A DNA stretch of 64,000 bases from Acinetobacter sp. ANC 4173 (lineage in GTDB: Bacteria > Pseudomonadota > Gammaproteobacteria > Pseudomonadales > Moraxellaceae), in contig NZ_SJOF01000002.1 in the NCBI RefSeq assembly GCF_004331255.1, positions 400,100-464,099 on the forward strand. The letters run 5' to 3'. Positions 56,204 to 64,000 of the stretch are shown here, piece by piece. The number at the start of each line of letters is the position of its first letter. Positions within the stretch are counted from its first letter, which is position 1. The notes under the pieces were generated by a model. That model saw nothing but the letters and a program-made list of their open reading frames with translations, made no database searches and was not told the origin of the DNA. A program made the translations under genes and the position numbers.

Positions 56204-57445
56204 ATGCAAGTTTATTTAGTAGGCGGTGCAGTACGAGATCACTTACTCGGACACCCCTATCACGAAAAAGATTATGTTGTTGTTGGCGCTACTCCAGAGC
56301 AATTACTGGCACTTGGCTATCAGCCTGTAGGCAAAGATTTTCCCGTTTTTCTACACCCAGAATCAAAAGAAGAATATGCTTTAGCCCGTACTGAGCGTAA
56401 GTCAGGACAGGGTTATCATGGTTTTGAGTTCTTTACCGATGTTAGTGTGACCCTTGAAGATGATTTAATTCGCCGCGACTTAACCATTAATGCGATAGCG
56501 ATGGATGAAGCTGGGAAAATCTACGATCCCTATCAAGGTCAACAAGATTTAGCCCACAAAATACTCCGCCATGTTTCCGATGCATTTGTGGAAGATCCAC
56601 TTCGGGTATTGCGTGTAGCCCGCTTTGCTGCACGTTATAAACCTTTAGGGTTTAGTATTGCCACAGAAACGCTTGATTTAATGCGTCAACTCGCTGAATC
56701 AGGTGAATTAAATGCACTTACGCCTGAACGCGTCTGGAAAGAAACTTCACGTGCGCTAATGGAACCTCATGCAGATGTCTATTTTGAGGTTTTAGAAGCT
56801 TGTGGGGCTTTAAAAGTTTTATTTCCTGAAATTGATGCACTCTTCGGCATTCCTCAACGTCCTGAATATCATCCCGAAATTGACTGCGGTGTTCATACAC
56901 TCATGTCTCTCCATCAAGCCTGTAAAGCCAATTATTCACTGGATGTACGCTTTGCCGTTTTGGTGCATGATTTGGGTAAAGCCCTCACCCCTGAGCATGA
57001 ATTACCTCGGCATATCATGCATGAAGAGCGTGGGATTCAACCCGTGACTCAAGTCTGTGATCGATTAAAAGTACCGACTCAAACCAAACAATTGGCCTTA
57101 GCCGTCTGTAAAGAGCACTTAAAGTGTCATCAAGCGTTTGCTTTAAAGCCTGGAACACTCTGGCGTCTTCTCCAACGTCTTGATGTACTACGCCGCCCAG
57201 AACGAGTTGAAGCCTTCATACAGGCTTGCGAGTGTGATGCGCGCGGACGTCTTGGACTAGAAGATCGTGACTATCCACAAGCCATCTATATCCGTGATGC
57301 GATGGAAATTGTGCGCACAATTAAAGCACAAGATTTACCTGAGAATGTTCAAGGCTCTGAAATTGGTGAAATGTTGATTCAACGTCGTATTCAGGCTTTG
57401 GAAGCTTATAAATCACAGCATGCAGTGACAAATAAGCCCGAATAA
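56204..57445 (+). CDS. cca: Multifunctional CCA tRNA nucleotidyltransferase
   Basis: Adds or repairs the 3' CCA of tRNAs. 413 residues from the ATG at 56204; a TTG at 56183 lies inside the maeB terminator and is rejected. [14 protein letters not shown] and [10 protein letters not shown] carry the template-independent active-site residues, [12 protein letters not shown] follows, and the HD domain has [19 protein letters not shown]. The HD region supports the bacterial form with phosphohydrolase activity. The leader overlaps a terminator hairpin. Confidence 0.95.
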   Translation: MQVYLVGGAVRDHLLGHPYHEKDYVVVGATPEQLLALGYQPVGKDFPVFLHPESKEEYALARTERKSGQGYHGFEFFTDVSVTLEDDLIRRDLTINAIAMDEAGKIYDPYQGQQDLAHKILRHVSDAFVEDPLRVLRVARFAARYKPLGFSIATETLDLMRQLAESGELNALTPERVWKETSRALMEPHADVYFEVLEACGALKVLFPEIDALFGIPQRPEYHPEIDCGVHTLMSLHQACKANYSLDVRFAVLVHDLGKALTPEHELPRHIMHEERGIQPVTQVCDRLKVPTQTKQLALAVCKEHLKCHQAFALKPGTLWRLLQRLDVLRRPERVEAFIQACECDARGRLGLEDRDYPQAIYIRDAMEIVRTIKAQDLPENVQGSEIGEMLIQRRIQALEAYKSQHAVTNKPE

Positions 57446-57447
57446 TC

Positions 57448-57484
57448 AAAAAGCCCTTGATCGTAATAAATCAAGGGCTTTGAA
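57448..57484. terminator. Terminator between convergent cca and epmA
   Basis: AAAGCCCTTGAT, loop CGTAATAA, ATCAAGGGCTTT: 12 perfect base pairs. A tracts on the left flank support use on the minus strand as well. Confidence 0.85.
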
Positions 57485-57503
57485 TTTTCAAAGTAATTTA
57501 TGA

Positions 57504-58481
57504 TTATGAAATCTGCGCTGGGAAAGTAATCACCTGTTCCAAACGCATTTTTTCAGTCGCCACCATCAACAAACGATCTAAGCCTAAAGCAATCCCTGCA
57601 CATTCTGACATATTTGGCAAAGCAGCTAATAGATATTCATCAATAGGCATCACATGTAAGCCCAACTGCTCACGCTCTTGATTGTCAGCCTCAAAACGTT
57701 GACGAAGCACCTCAGCATCAATCAATTCATCATAAGCATTGGCCAATTCCAAACCTTCGATATACAGTTCAAAACGCGCTGCAACAAGCTCGCCATCGTC
57801 ATCTTGCTTGGTTTTTGCCAAAGATGCCAATTCAGGTGGGAAGTCTGTCAAAAATACAGCCGTGTCAAAACCTAAACTAGGCTCTACAAAATGTGAAAAC
57901 AGTAAATCAATATATCCAAGTCGATCATCGCCTAAATCCAGATTTAAACCGACGCGTTGACAACAATCTTTCAGTTCTTTCAAGCTAGCCTGTAAAGGAT
58001 TCAACTCCAAACGGTCCATAAACGCATGTTTATAACTTAAAATGGTCGGACGGATTTCGCCAAAACGCTGCGCCAAAGTCACATTTAATAAATCGGTAAC
58101 TTCAAACATTAAATCTTTCAAACTAAAATGCGGACGATACCACTCCAACATACTAAATTCGCTGTTGTGCTTACGCCCATGCTCATCGTCACGGAAAACC
58201 TTACAAATTTGATAAATTGGCCCACTGCCCGTTGCCAATAAACGTTTCATAGCAAATTCTGGCGAAGTCTGCAAATAATGTGTTGCAAGTTTACCTTGTA
58301 CATGGCGCTGTGCCTGCACCGAAGCCAAATGCACATCGGTTACCCCAGCTTGCGATAAAATTGGGGTTTCAACTTCTAAAACTTGACGCTCAGCAAAAAA
58401 CTGTCGAATTTGTGCATACATTTTGGCGCGTGCTTGCATTGCCGCTAAATCACAGGTGGGCTGATAATGAACTTGACTCAC
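57504..58481 (-). CDS. epmA: Elongation factor P--(R)-beta-lysine ligase
   Basis: Lysyl-tRNA synthetase-like enzyme that attaches beta-lysine to EF-P (also GenX, PoxA). 325 residues from the GTG at 58481, which overlaps the pdxB TGA (GTGA) and has GGAGG about 9 bases upstream. This is better than the ATG at 58508 inside pdxB. Class II motifs: FLEVETPILS-like VLEVETPILSQAG, FRDDEHGRKHNSEFSMLEWYR, and GIALGLDRLLM. It lacks an anticodon-binding domain, as expected. The partners epmB and efp are not in the window. Confidence 0.94.
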   Translation of the reverse strand: MSQVHYQPTCDLAAMQARAKMYAQIRQFFAERQVLEVETPILSQAGVTDVHLASVQAQRHVQGKLATHYLQTSPEFAMKRLLATGSGPIYQICKVFRDDEHGRKHNSEFSMLEWYRPHFSLKDLMFEVTDLLNVTLAQRFGEIRPTILSYKHAFMDRLELNPLQASLKELKDCCQRVGLNLDLGDDRLGYIDLLFSHFVEPSLGFDTAVFLTDFPPELASLAKTKQDDDGELVAARFELYIEGLELANAYDELIDAEVLRQRFEADNQEREQLGLHVMPIDEYLLAALPNMSECAGIALGLDRLLMVATEKMRLEQVITFPAQIS

Positions 58482-59545
58482 GCCTGTGGTCCTCCATGTG
58501 CTGCCCACTCACGTCGAAGCGGATAGTTTTTTCTTAAAGTATCAAATGCTTGCTGTTCGACTTTACCTTGCTTTACACACGCTCTTAAATTGGCATCATC
58601 TTGAGGAATGTCATAAATCTGGTTTAAATATTGAGTTAATACGGTTTTAAAATCGTTTTGAGCAAAATATTGTTCACAATTCGGAAGTTGTGTTTCAAAA
58701 CGTTTTGTAGCAGCTTGAGCAAAGACCTGACAAAACGCCTCATAAATCATCTGTGTACCACGTGCCTTGCCTTCTAAGCTATAACCTGCAATATGTGGTG
58801 TCGCCAACGCCAAAAGCTGTAATAGTTCAGATGAAATTTCTGGTTCATGCTCAAAGACATCTAATACCACTGTACGATTGGTTTTTCGAATATCTTGCAT
58901 TAAATCAGCTTCGGCTATCACAGGTCCACGTGCCGAATTAATCAATAGGGCATTCGGCTTCATTTGAGCCAAAGTTGTCGCATTAAATAAATGATAGGTT
59001 GGATGTTGACCTGATTTGGTCAAAGGTACGTGAATAGAAATTGCATCGGCTTGTTGTAATAACTGTGTAAAATCCACTTGCGTGACATGATCTCTTTGCA
59101 CAAAAGGATCATAGGCAATCACCTGCCAACCCAATAGCTGAGCCATAGTTGCTAAGCGAGAACCGACATTGCCTAATCCAACTATCCCCAAGCAAAAGTT
59201 CTGCTCGGCAGAAATTAGCTCAGGTTTTAAATGTAAAAGTGCAGTAATCACATATTCTGCGACCGCTTGAGCATTACAGCCCGCAGCATTCGACCAAGCA
59301 ATGCCCGCAGCATTTAAGGCTTGAATATCCAGATGATCGGTACCAATTGTAGCGCTACCCACATAACGAAGTGCTGTATTTTGTAGTAATGTTGAATTAA
59401 CCTTAGTTACAGAACGAACCAAGAGTGCATCAGCATCTACAACATCAGAATGACTTAAATTCCGACCTGGGACATGTTGGATTGCACCAAATTCTGCAAA
59501 AAAATAGTCGGTAAAAGCAAGATTTTCATCAGCCACAATTTTCAT
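58478..59545 (-). CDS. pdxB: 4-phosphoerythronate dehydrogenase
   Basis: NAD enzyme in the DXP-dependent pyridoxal phosphate pathway. 355 residues from the ATG at 59545 (KIVADENLAFTDYFFAEFG). D-2-hydroxyacid dehydrogenase fold with GIVGLGNVGSRLATMAQLLGWQVIAYDP as the NAD-binding motif, LTKSGQHPTYHLFNATTLAQM, NSARGPVIAE and HIAGYSLEGKARGT with the catalytic His. The C-terminal PdxB dimerisation domain is present. Overlaps epmA by 4 bases. Confidence 0.95.
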   Translation of the reverse strand: MKIVADENLAFTDYFFAEFGAIQHVPGRNLSHSDVVDADALLVRSVTKVNSTLLQNTALRYVGSATIGTDHLDIQALNAAGIAWSNAAGCNAQAVAEYVITALLHLKPELISAEQNFCLGIVGLGNVGSRLATMAQLLGWQVIAYDPFVQRDHVTQVDFTQLLQQADAISIHVPLTKSGQHPTYHLFNATTLAQMKPNALLINSARGPVIAEADLMQDIRKTNRTVVLDVFEHEPEISSELLQLLALATPHIAGYSLEGKARGTQMIYEAFCQVFAQAATKRFETQLPNCEQYFAQNDFKTVLTQYLNQIYDIPQDDANLRACVKQGKVEQQAFDTLRKNYPLRREWAAHGGPQA

Positions 59546-59753
59546 GATTTGGACCAGCAATTGATTCTGCACTATCTTACTGCTTTAGAATTCTACTGAC
59601 CATTCAAATACGATAATTTGAATTTTTCTTTTTTGGTTTTACTGCACCACTGTTTACTTTACGGGCAAAGAATCAAATCTATACATTAAAAAGATTTTAT
59701 ATCATTTAATTGGCACGTAGAATGCTGAGCACTTTTATAACACACCATTCCTC

Positions 59754-60071
59754 ATGTTACGCCTTTCCTTCATTACTTGTGCTCTGCTGTTCACAGGTTG
59801 CGCTTTCGGCACCAGCAAAGAAATAAAACAAGCTGAAAAATTACTCGAACATTTTCAATGCCACAATATTGAATCTAGCCAAATGATGCACAGTCCCATC
59901 ATTAATTATTATGAACACGCATTAGGAAACTCCAGACAAAAAGTTGAAGCGTATGTTCAAAGCTATAAAGATGGCGACATTCTGTTTCATGAACCACTAC
60001 CCGATGTCATCTCAGTAGAATATGAACATTATAAAGAAGCTTGTCAGTCACTTGGGGGATTAAGCCAATAA
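59754..60071 (+). CDS. Small hypothetical lipoprotein
   Basis: 105 residues. The signal sequence LRLSFITCALLFTGC ends in the lipobox LFTGC, so Cys16 should be lipidated. The mature part is helical with several His and Tyr residues (FQCHNIESSQMM, YYEHALGNSRQKVEAYVQSY). Followed by a terminator at 60084. I do not recognise the family. Confidence 0.8.
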   Translation: MLRLSFITCALLFTGCAFGTSKEIKQAEKLLEHFQCHNIESSQMMHSPIINYYEHALGNSRQKVEAYVQSYKDGDILFHEPLPDVISVEYEHYKEACQSLGGLSQ

Positions 60072-60083
60072 GATTTTCAGGCA

Positions 60084-60118
60084 TAAAAAAGCGAGGACAG
60101 TGTCTAACTGCCTCGCTT
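60084..60118. terminator. Intrinsic terminator between convergent genes
   Basis: AAGCGAGG and CCTCGCTT pair, extended by CAGT/ACTG after a one-base bulge. A6 on the left flank makes the minus-strand use (acyltransferase gene) likely as well. Confidence 0.82.
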
Positions 60119-60147
60119 GAAAGCTAAATTGACATTAATTATGCATC

Positions 60148-60732
60148 TTATTGATTCAAATAACGGGTATCAATACTGAATTTTTCTGGAAACTTAGGCT
60201 GAATACTGGCATAGAATTGCATAATTTCTTGCATGTCCTGCTCATAATTACCTGTTGGGTAAACAATCTTACCGACACCCGCTTCTTTTTTTTCATAATC
60301 CATATAGGCCAACGCAATCGGTACACCCGCATTGACCGCTACATGATAAAAGCCCGTTTTCCATTGTTCCTGTTTTGAACGCGTGCCTTCTGGTGTAACC
60401 AGCATCACTAATTTAGGATGCGTTTTAAATAAATCAGTCATTAACTCCACCATACTTGGTCGAGCCTCACCTTCATTTTTAGGATGACGATTAATTCCAA
60501 TTCCACCCATTGCTCGTACAAAAGGACCAAAAGGTAATTTCATATAACTGTCTTTGATCGTCAGACGCACATTAACACCAAGGGCTTTCAAAGCCAAACG
60601 TGCGTAAAGTGCATCCCAATTACTGGTGTGCGGTGCAGCAATCATGACACATTGATCTAAATGCTCAGGCCATTGATTATCTGTCTTCCACCCCATCAAT
60701 GCCAAAGATTGTTCAGCCAACTTTTCAAACAC
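60148..60732 (-). CDS. Lysophospholipid acyltransferase-like protein (PlsC family)
   Basis: 194 residues. The acyltransferase motif IAAPHTSNWDALYARLAL has the HxxxxD catalytic pair at about residues 36-41, TPEGTRSKQEQWKTGFYHVAV is the substrate-binding block. A short protein without a clear membrane segment. It would transfer an acyl chain to a lysophospholipid or related acceptor; the substrate is uncertain. Confidence 0.9.
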   Translation of the reverse strand: MFEKLAEQSLALMGWKTDNQWPEHLDQCVMIAAPHTSNWDALYARLALKALGVNVRLTIKDSYMKLPFGPFVRAMGGIGINRHPKNEGEARPSMVELMTDLFKTHPKLVMLVTPEGTRSKQEQWKTGFYHVAVNAGVPIALAYMDYEKKEAGVGKIVYPTGNYEQDMQEIMQFYASIQPKFPEKFSIDTRYLNQ

Positions 60733-61194
60733 AGCAACACCAAAATCAACAAAAAAAGACAGCGAATTCTACCAGTCTATTTGAATAAAAAAAGTACCGT
60801 GCGCTTAAAAAACACCCTATCAATATATAGATGTATAAATTGTTTATTACAAAGCATTTACTGCAATTTTGCGATTAATTTGATGATTTTCATCATGCAA
60901 TTTTTTAAACATCAAACTATAAAAAATACAGATAAATATGTCATTAATTCTTATCTATGGCGCAATGCTCGCTAGGTAACACCTTACATTTGATTTGTAA
61001 GACAATATCTTTTAACCAAAACTGGATAGCGCTTATAACGAATGAGTGAAATGAATAAAACTTAAATTCATTAGATTACACAACACTACGCTGTTTTACA
61101 TTTTCGATATTTTACTGATTTATAAAATAATTTATTTTACCTTTTGGTCATAAAATCAATTAAATATTTAATTCATGATAATTCAAGGAAGAGA
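60733..61194. other. AT-rich intergenic region
   Basis: About 460 bases between divergent genes. It should carry promoters for both the acyltransferase and the NlpE-like gene. An AT palindrome ATTAAATATTTAAT lies about 30 bases before the NlpE-like start. A frame open on the plus strand from 60661 is antisense to the acyltransferase gene and has no coding character. I see no RNA gene or repeat. Confidence 0.6.
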
Positions 61195-61197
61195 ATG

Positions 61198-61665
61198 ATG
61201 AATAAAACCCTGATTGTTACACTGCTATGTTGTTGTGCTTTAGCCGCCTGCTCCAAACCCACTCAAAACGTAGAATTAAACACAGCAACAACTGAAACTC
61301 AAGTTGCCTCTTCAGCCGAAATTGATTCTGCACATAATGCTCAAAATTCTTTAGACTGGGCTGGTGATTATCAAGGCACGCTGCCTTGTGCTGACTGTGA
61401 AGGCATTAAAACTCAACTGGTATTAAATGCCGACTCTACCTATACCATAACCGAAATCTATTTAGGCAAAGGTGACGATAATCCATTTAAATCTGCTGGG
61501 AAGTTTAGTTTTGGTCATACGGGTAGCATAATCACGTTGGATCAGCATGGAGATCAACGCAAATACTTTGTTGCAAAAAATCAACTTTACGCACTTGATC
61601 AGGAAGGAAAAAAAATTGAAGGAAACTTGTTTGAGCATTATATTTTGAAGAAAACCATCAACTAA
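61198..61665 (+). CDS. NlpE-like copper-resistance lipoprotein
   Basis: 155 residues. Signal ends in the lipobox ALAAC, so Cys19 or thereabouts is lipidated. A flexible Thr/Ser-rich linker is followed by the NlpE N-terminal domain: DWAGDYQGTLPCADCEGIKTQLVLN with the CxxC pair, then FKSAGKFSFGHTGSIITL and the C-terminal strands. NlpE senses surface contact and lipoprotein traffic through Cpx in enterobacteria; whether that applies here is unknown. AAGGA precedes ATGs at 61195 and 61198. Confidence 0.87.
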   Translation: MNKTLIVTLLCCCALAACSKPTQNVELNTATTETQVASSAEIDSAHNAQNSLDWAGDYQGTLPCADCEGIKTQLVLNADSTYTITEIYLGKGDDNPFKSAGKFSFGHTGSIITLDQHGDQRKYFVAKNQLYALDQEGKKIEGNLFEHYILKKTIN

Positions 61666-61700
61666 AGAAGCTTTCATTTTTCATCAAAATTTTTCCATTA

Positions 61701-61727
61701 AAAAACCCTGCTTTCGCAGGGTTTTCT
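61701..61727. terminator. Bidirectional terminator between the NlpE-like gene and aceA
   Basis: AAAACCCTGC, loop TTTC, GCAGGGTTTT: 10 base pairs with A and T tracts at both ends. Confidence 0.92.
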
Positions 61728-61744
61728 TCGAATCAATTCAAGGC

Positions 61745-63349
61745 TTAGTGAGCAGCGAATTGGTTCATTGTATTTTTAGCATCATCATGTGCTTTAAGAG
61801 CGTTGTCACCAGAGAAGATTTCTTTGTGATCATCACCGATGTCAGAACCCGCCATTGCTTGGTGTTTAACACAAGCGATACCACCACGGATTTCTTTACG
61901 TTGTACGCCAGCAACATAAGCCAACATGCCTTCAGTACCGAAGTAACCTTGTGCAAGCTCATGAGTAGAAAGCGCAGCAGTATGGTAAGTAGGAAGTGTG
62001 ATCAAGTGATGGAACACACCCGCTTCACGAGCAGCATCTGCTTGGAATGTACGGATCTTAGCGTCTGCATCAGCAGCTAATTCAGTAGCATCGTACTCAG
62101 CGCTCATTAATTTAGCACGGTCGTAAGCAGAAACGTCTTTACCTTCAGCAACCCAACGGTCGTAAGCTTGTTGACGGAAGTTTAACGTCCAGTTGAATGA
62201 CGGGCTGTTGTTGTAAACAAGCTTCGCATTTGGAACTGTTTCACGTACACGGTTAACCATGTGAGCGATTTCTTCAACGTTTGGCGTTGCAGTTTCGATC
62301 CAAAGAAGGTCAGCACCGTTTTGAAGGCTAGATACACAGTCAAGTACAACACGGTCAATTTGAGTGTCAGCACGGAACTGATATAAACCAGAAGCTAAAC
62401 GCTTAGGACGGTGTAATTTACCATTACGTTTGATCAAGATTTCATCTTCTTGAGCATCAGCAATGTCAATTTCAGTTGTTTCTAAGTAGCTGATGTATTG
62501 AGAAGCGATGTCGCCTGGCTCTTTAACCACTGGGATTTTTTGAGTCAAGTCAGCGCCTTCAGAGTCAGTACGCGCAACGATGATACCGTCATCAAGACCC
62601 ATTTCTAAGAATGCATAACGTAATGCATGGATTTTAGCAATGAAGTCTTCGTGTGGAACAGTTACTTTACCAGCTTGGTGACCACATTGTTTCGCGTCAG
62701 ATACTTGGTTTTCGATTTGAAGCGCACAAGCACCAGCTTCGATCATTTTCTTAGCAAGTAAGTAAGTCGCCTCTTCGTTACCGAAACCAGCATCGATGTC
62801 CGCAATAATTGGCACAACGTGAGTTTGGAAACCGTCGATTTGAGCAGTAATTTCAGCAGCTTTAGCAGTATCGCCAGCTTCTTGAGCTTTTTTAAGCGCA
62901 CGGAACAAGTCGTTTAGTTCTTTCGCATCAGCTTGACGTAAGAAAGTGTAAATTTCTTCGATTAATGCAGGAACTGAAGTTTTTTCGTGCATAGATTGGT
63001 CAGGAAGTGGACCGAATTCTGAACGAAGCGCAGCAACCATCCAACCAGAAAGGTAGATGTAGCGACGTTCAGTTGTACCGAAGTATTTTTTGTTCGCAAT
63101 CATTTTTTGTTGTGCGATAAAACCGTGCCAGCAACCTAATGATTGAGTGTATTTGCTTGAATCAGCATCATAAGCAGCCATATCACGACGCATAATTGCA
63201 GCTGTGTATTTAGCAATGTCTAAACCAGTTTTGAAACGGTTTTGTAATTGCATACGCGCAGCATCTTCAGGACTGATGTCTGCCCAAGTGCTTCCGAATT
63301 TTGCTTTTAATTCGCGGATTGCATCAATCGCTGTTTGGTATGTAGTCAT
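61745..63349 (-). CDS. aceA: Isocitrate lyase
   Basis: Cleaves isocitrate into succinate and glyoxylate in the glyoxylate shunt, needed for growth on acetate, fatty acids or alkanes. 534 residues, the long form known from Pseudomonas and Acinetobacter, about 100 longer than E. coli AceA. The active-site loop reads DAKQCGHQAGKV (KKCGH in E. coli), with IADIDAGFGN and IVARTDSEGADL as further family motifs. CAGGAAAAT precedes the ATG at 63349. The upstream region is over 450 bases long and may hold regulation. Confidence 0.97.
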   Translation of the reverse strand: MTTYQTAIDAIRELKAKFGSTWADISPEDAARMQLQNRFKTGLDIAKYTAAIMRRDMAAYDADSSKYTQSLGCWHGFIAQQKMIANKKYFGTTERRYIYLSGWMVAALRSEFGPLPDQSMHEKTSVPALIEEIYTFLRQADAKELNDLFRALKKAQEAGDTAKAAEITAQIDGFQTHVVPIIADIDAGFGNEEATYLLAKKMIEAGACALQIENQVSDAKQCGHQAGKVTVPHEDFIAKIHALRYAFLEMGLDDGIIVARTDSEGADLTQKIPVVKEPGDIASQYISYLETTEIDIADAQEDEILIKRNGKLHRPKRLASGLYQFRADTQIDRVVLDCVSSLQNGADLLWIETATPNVEEIAHMVNRVRETVPNAKLVYNNSPSFNWTLNFRQQAYDRWVAEGKDVSAYDRAKLMSAEYDATELAADADAKIRTFQADAAREAGVFHHLITLPTYHTAALSTHELAQGYFGTEGMLAYVAGVQRKEIRGGIACVKHQAMAGSDIGDDHKEIFSGDNALKAHDDAKNTMNQFAAH

Positions 63350-63825
63350 GATATTTTCCTGTAATAATATTAGGATTTCATCAATTGAAGCATTAGAATC
63401 TGAATAATGATTTTTGTTCAGATTTAGTACACTTCATTACGATGAATACAGATTAGATTGAGTTGTAAAATTAATCCAATATCCTCAAGTAATTTTCAGT
63501 ATTTTTTAAAAAAATATATAGATCAAAGTCGTATTATAAACAAACCTACAAACTATAAGTCACTAATATTTAATCATTTATAAAATTATAGGAAAAATAT
63601 TATTTCTTAAAAAATGAGAAATTAGAGTGAAAAATAAGCATTAGACTTAAGTCTTGCACCTCTAGTTTTGGCTATTTCCATCTAATTTCAGCCATTTTAT
63701 TCCGCAGTTTTTAGCTCTAATATTTAAATACAACTGTATAAAATATAAACTCGATTATTCCTTATTGAGTAATTCTTTAAGTTGAAAAACCATAAACTCT
63801 AGGTCACTTTAACCATTCACTCAGA
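63350..63825. promoter_or_regulatory. aceA upstream region
   Basis: AT-rich, non-coding on both strands. It should contain the aceA promoter and its control sites, but I cannot assign boxes with confidence. Confidence 0.5.
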
Positions 63826-64000
63826 TTCTTAGGTTCTTAGGTTCTTAGGTTCTTAGGTTCTTAGGTTTTAAGTTTTTAAGTTTTTAAGTTTTTAAGTTTT
63901 TAAGTTTTTAAGTTTTTAAGTTTTTAAGTTTTTAAGTTTTTAAGTTTTTAAGTTTTTAAGTTTTTAAGTTTTTAAGTTTTTAAGTTTTTAAGTTTTTAAG
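63826..64000. repeat. 8-bp tandem repeat array
   Basis: Five copies of TTCTTAGG (63826-63865), one shortened copy TTTTAAG (63866-63872), then 16 perfect copies of TTTTTAAG (63873-64000), continuing to the window edge. The two units differ by C to T and G to A. The array is non-coding, about 480 bases upstream of aceA, and its true length is unknown because the window ends in it. Confidence 0.97.

Noticed and set aside
60661..60975. 104-codon frame on the plus strand
   Set aside because: Its first part is antisense to the acyltransferase gene and the rest is AT-rich intergenic sequence.
61745..63349. KQCGH in isocitrate lyase as an active-site defect
   Set aside because: The long Pseudomonas/Acinetobacter branch naturally has Gln at this place, as far as I recall, and the catalytic Cys and His are kept.
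63826..64000. CRISPR array or telomere
   Set aside because: The units are 8 bp with no spacers and lie in what looks like a normal chromosome region; it is a simple tandem repeat.
1..64000. Prophage, integron, insertion sequence or toxin-antitoxin module
   Set aside because: No transposase, integrase, phage structural gene, attC-like array or recognisable toxin-antitoxin pair was found in either strand.

Overview
This window is chromosomal DNA of an Acinetobacter species (Moraxellaceae, Gammaproteobacteria). The evidence is the AT-rich base composition, the DUF3649-PepSY-DUF3325 cassette, the family-specific small lipoproteins and the close resemblance of the housekeeping proteins to those I know from this genus. 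The species is not resolved. It is mostly core genome: about 65 protein genes, one tRNA, one riboswitch, two clear pseudogenes and many intrinsic terminators. I see no prophage, insertion sequence or CRISPR array.

Layout. 1-8 kb: the 5' part of uvrB (it runs off the left edge), a macro-like hypothetical gene, a PAS-PAS-GGDEF diguanylate cyclase, a class I aminotransferase, a GFA-type zinc protein, a PaaI-type thioesterase and small hypotheticals. 8.2-9.4 kb: tRNA-Asn with its own promoter and terminator, then about 1 kb of decayed membrane-protein gene. 9.4-18.7 kb: a long leftward block miaE, pdxJ, recO, a small lipoprotein, era, rnc, DUF4845, lepB, lepA, a thioesterase and a DegP/MucD-type protease, divergent from nadB. 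This is the Pseudomonas nadB-algU-mucABCD-lepA order without algU-mucABC. 20.7-23.7 kb: thioesterase, tmk, mltG, pabC. 23.8-29.3 kb: a complete sulfate uptake locus, sbp, an alpha/beta hydrolase, cysT, cysW, cysA, cysB.

29.5-46.2 kb: a frameshifted FadL-type porin gene, an outer-membrane barrel, dapD, queE-queC, a Dph6-like ATPase, a Bcp peroxiredoxin, the divergent pair argO/argP, a YceI protein, a NadM-type adenylyltransferase, an enoyl-CoA hydratase, a nitroreductase, a Fur-box-controlled DUF3649-PepSY-DUF3325 cassette, a Sel1-repeat protein, a DUF4424 protein and a C39-like protein with a degenerate active site. 46.3-47.2 kb: an AT-rich, AGA-rich orphan gene with a DUF4062-like N-terminus, the best candidate here for a horizontally acquired, possibly defensive gene. 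47.2-64 kb: an S-adenosylhomocysteine riboswitch in front of ahcY, an inverted-repeat element, metF, rsmE, a large GGDEF-EAL protein, maeB, cca, epmA, pdxB, a lipoprotein, an acyltransferase, an NlpE-like lipoprotein and aceA. The window ends inside an 8-bp tandem repeat array.

The genes link into a few themes: methyl-cycle recycling (riboswitch-ahcY and metF), sulfur assimilation, PLP synthesis (pdxJ, pdxB), NAD synthesis (nadB, nadM), glyoxylate/C4 metabolism (aceA, maeB) and cyclic-di-GMP signalling. All calls are by reading the sequence; no database search was run.
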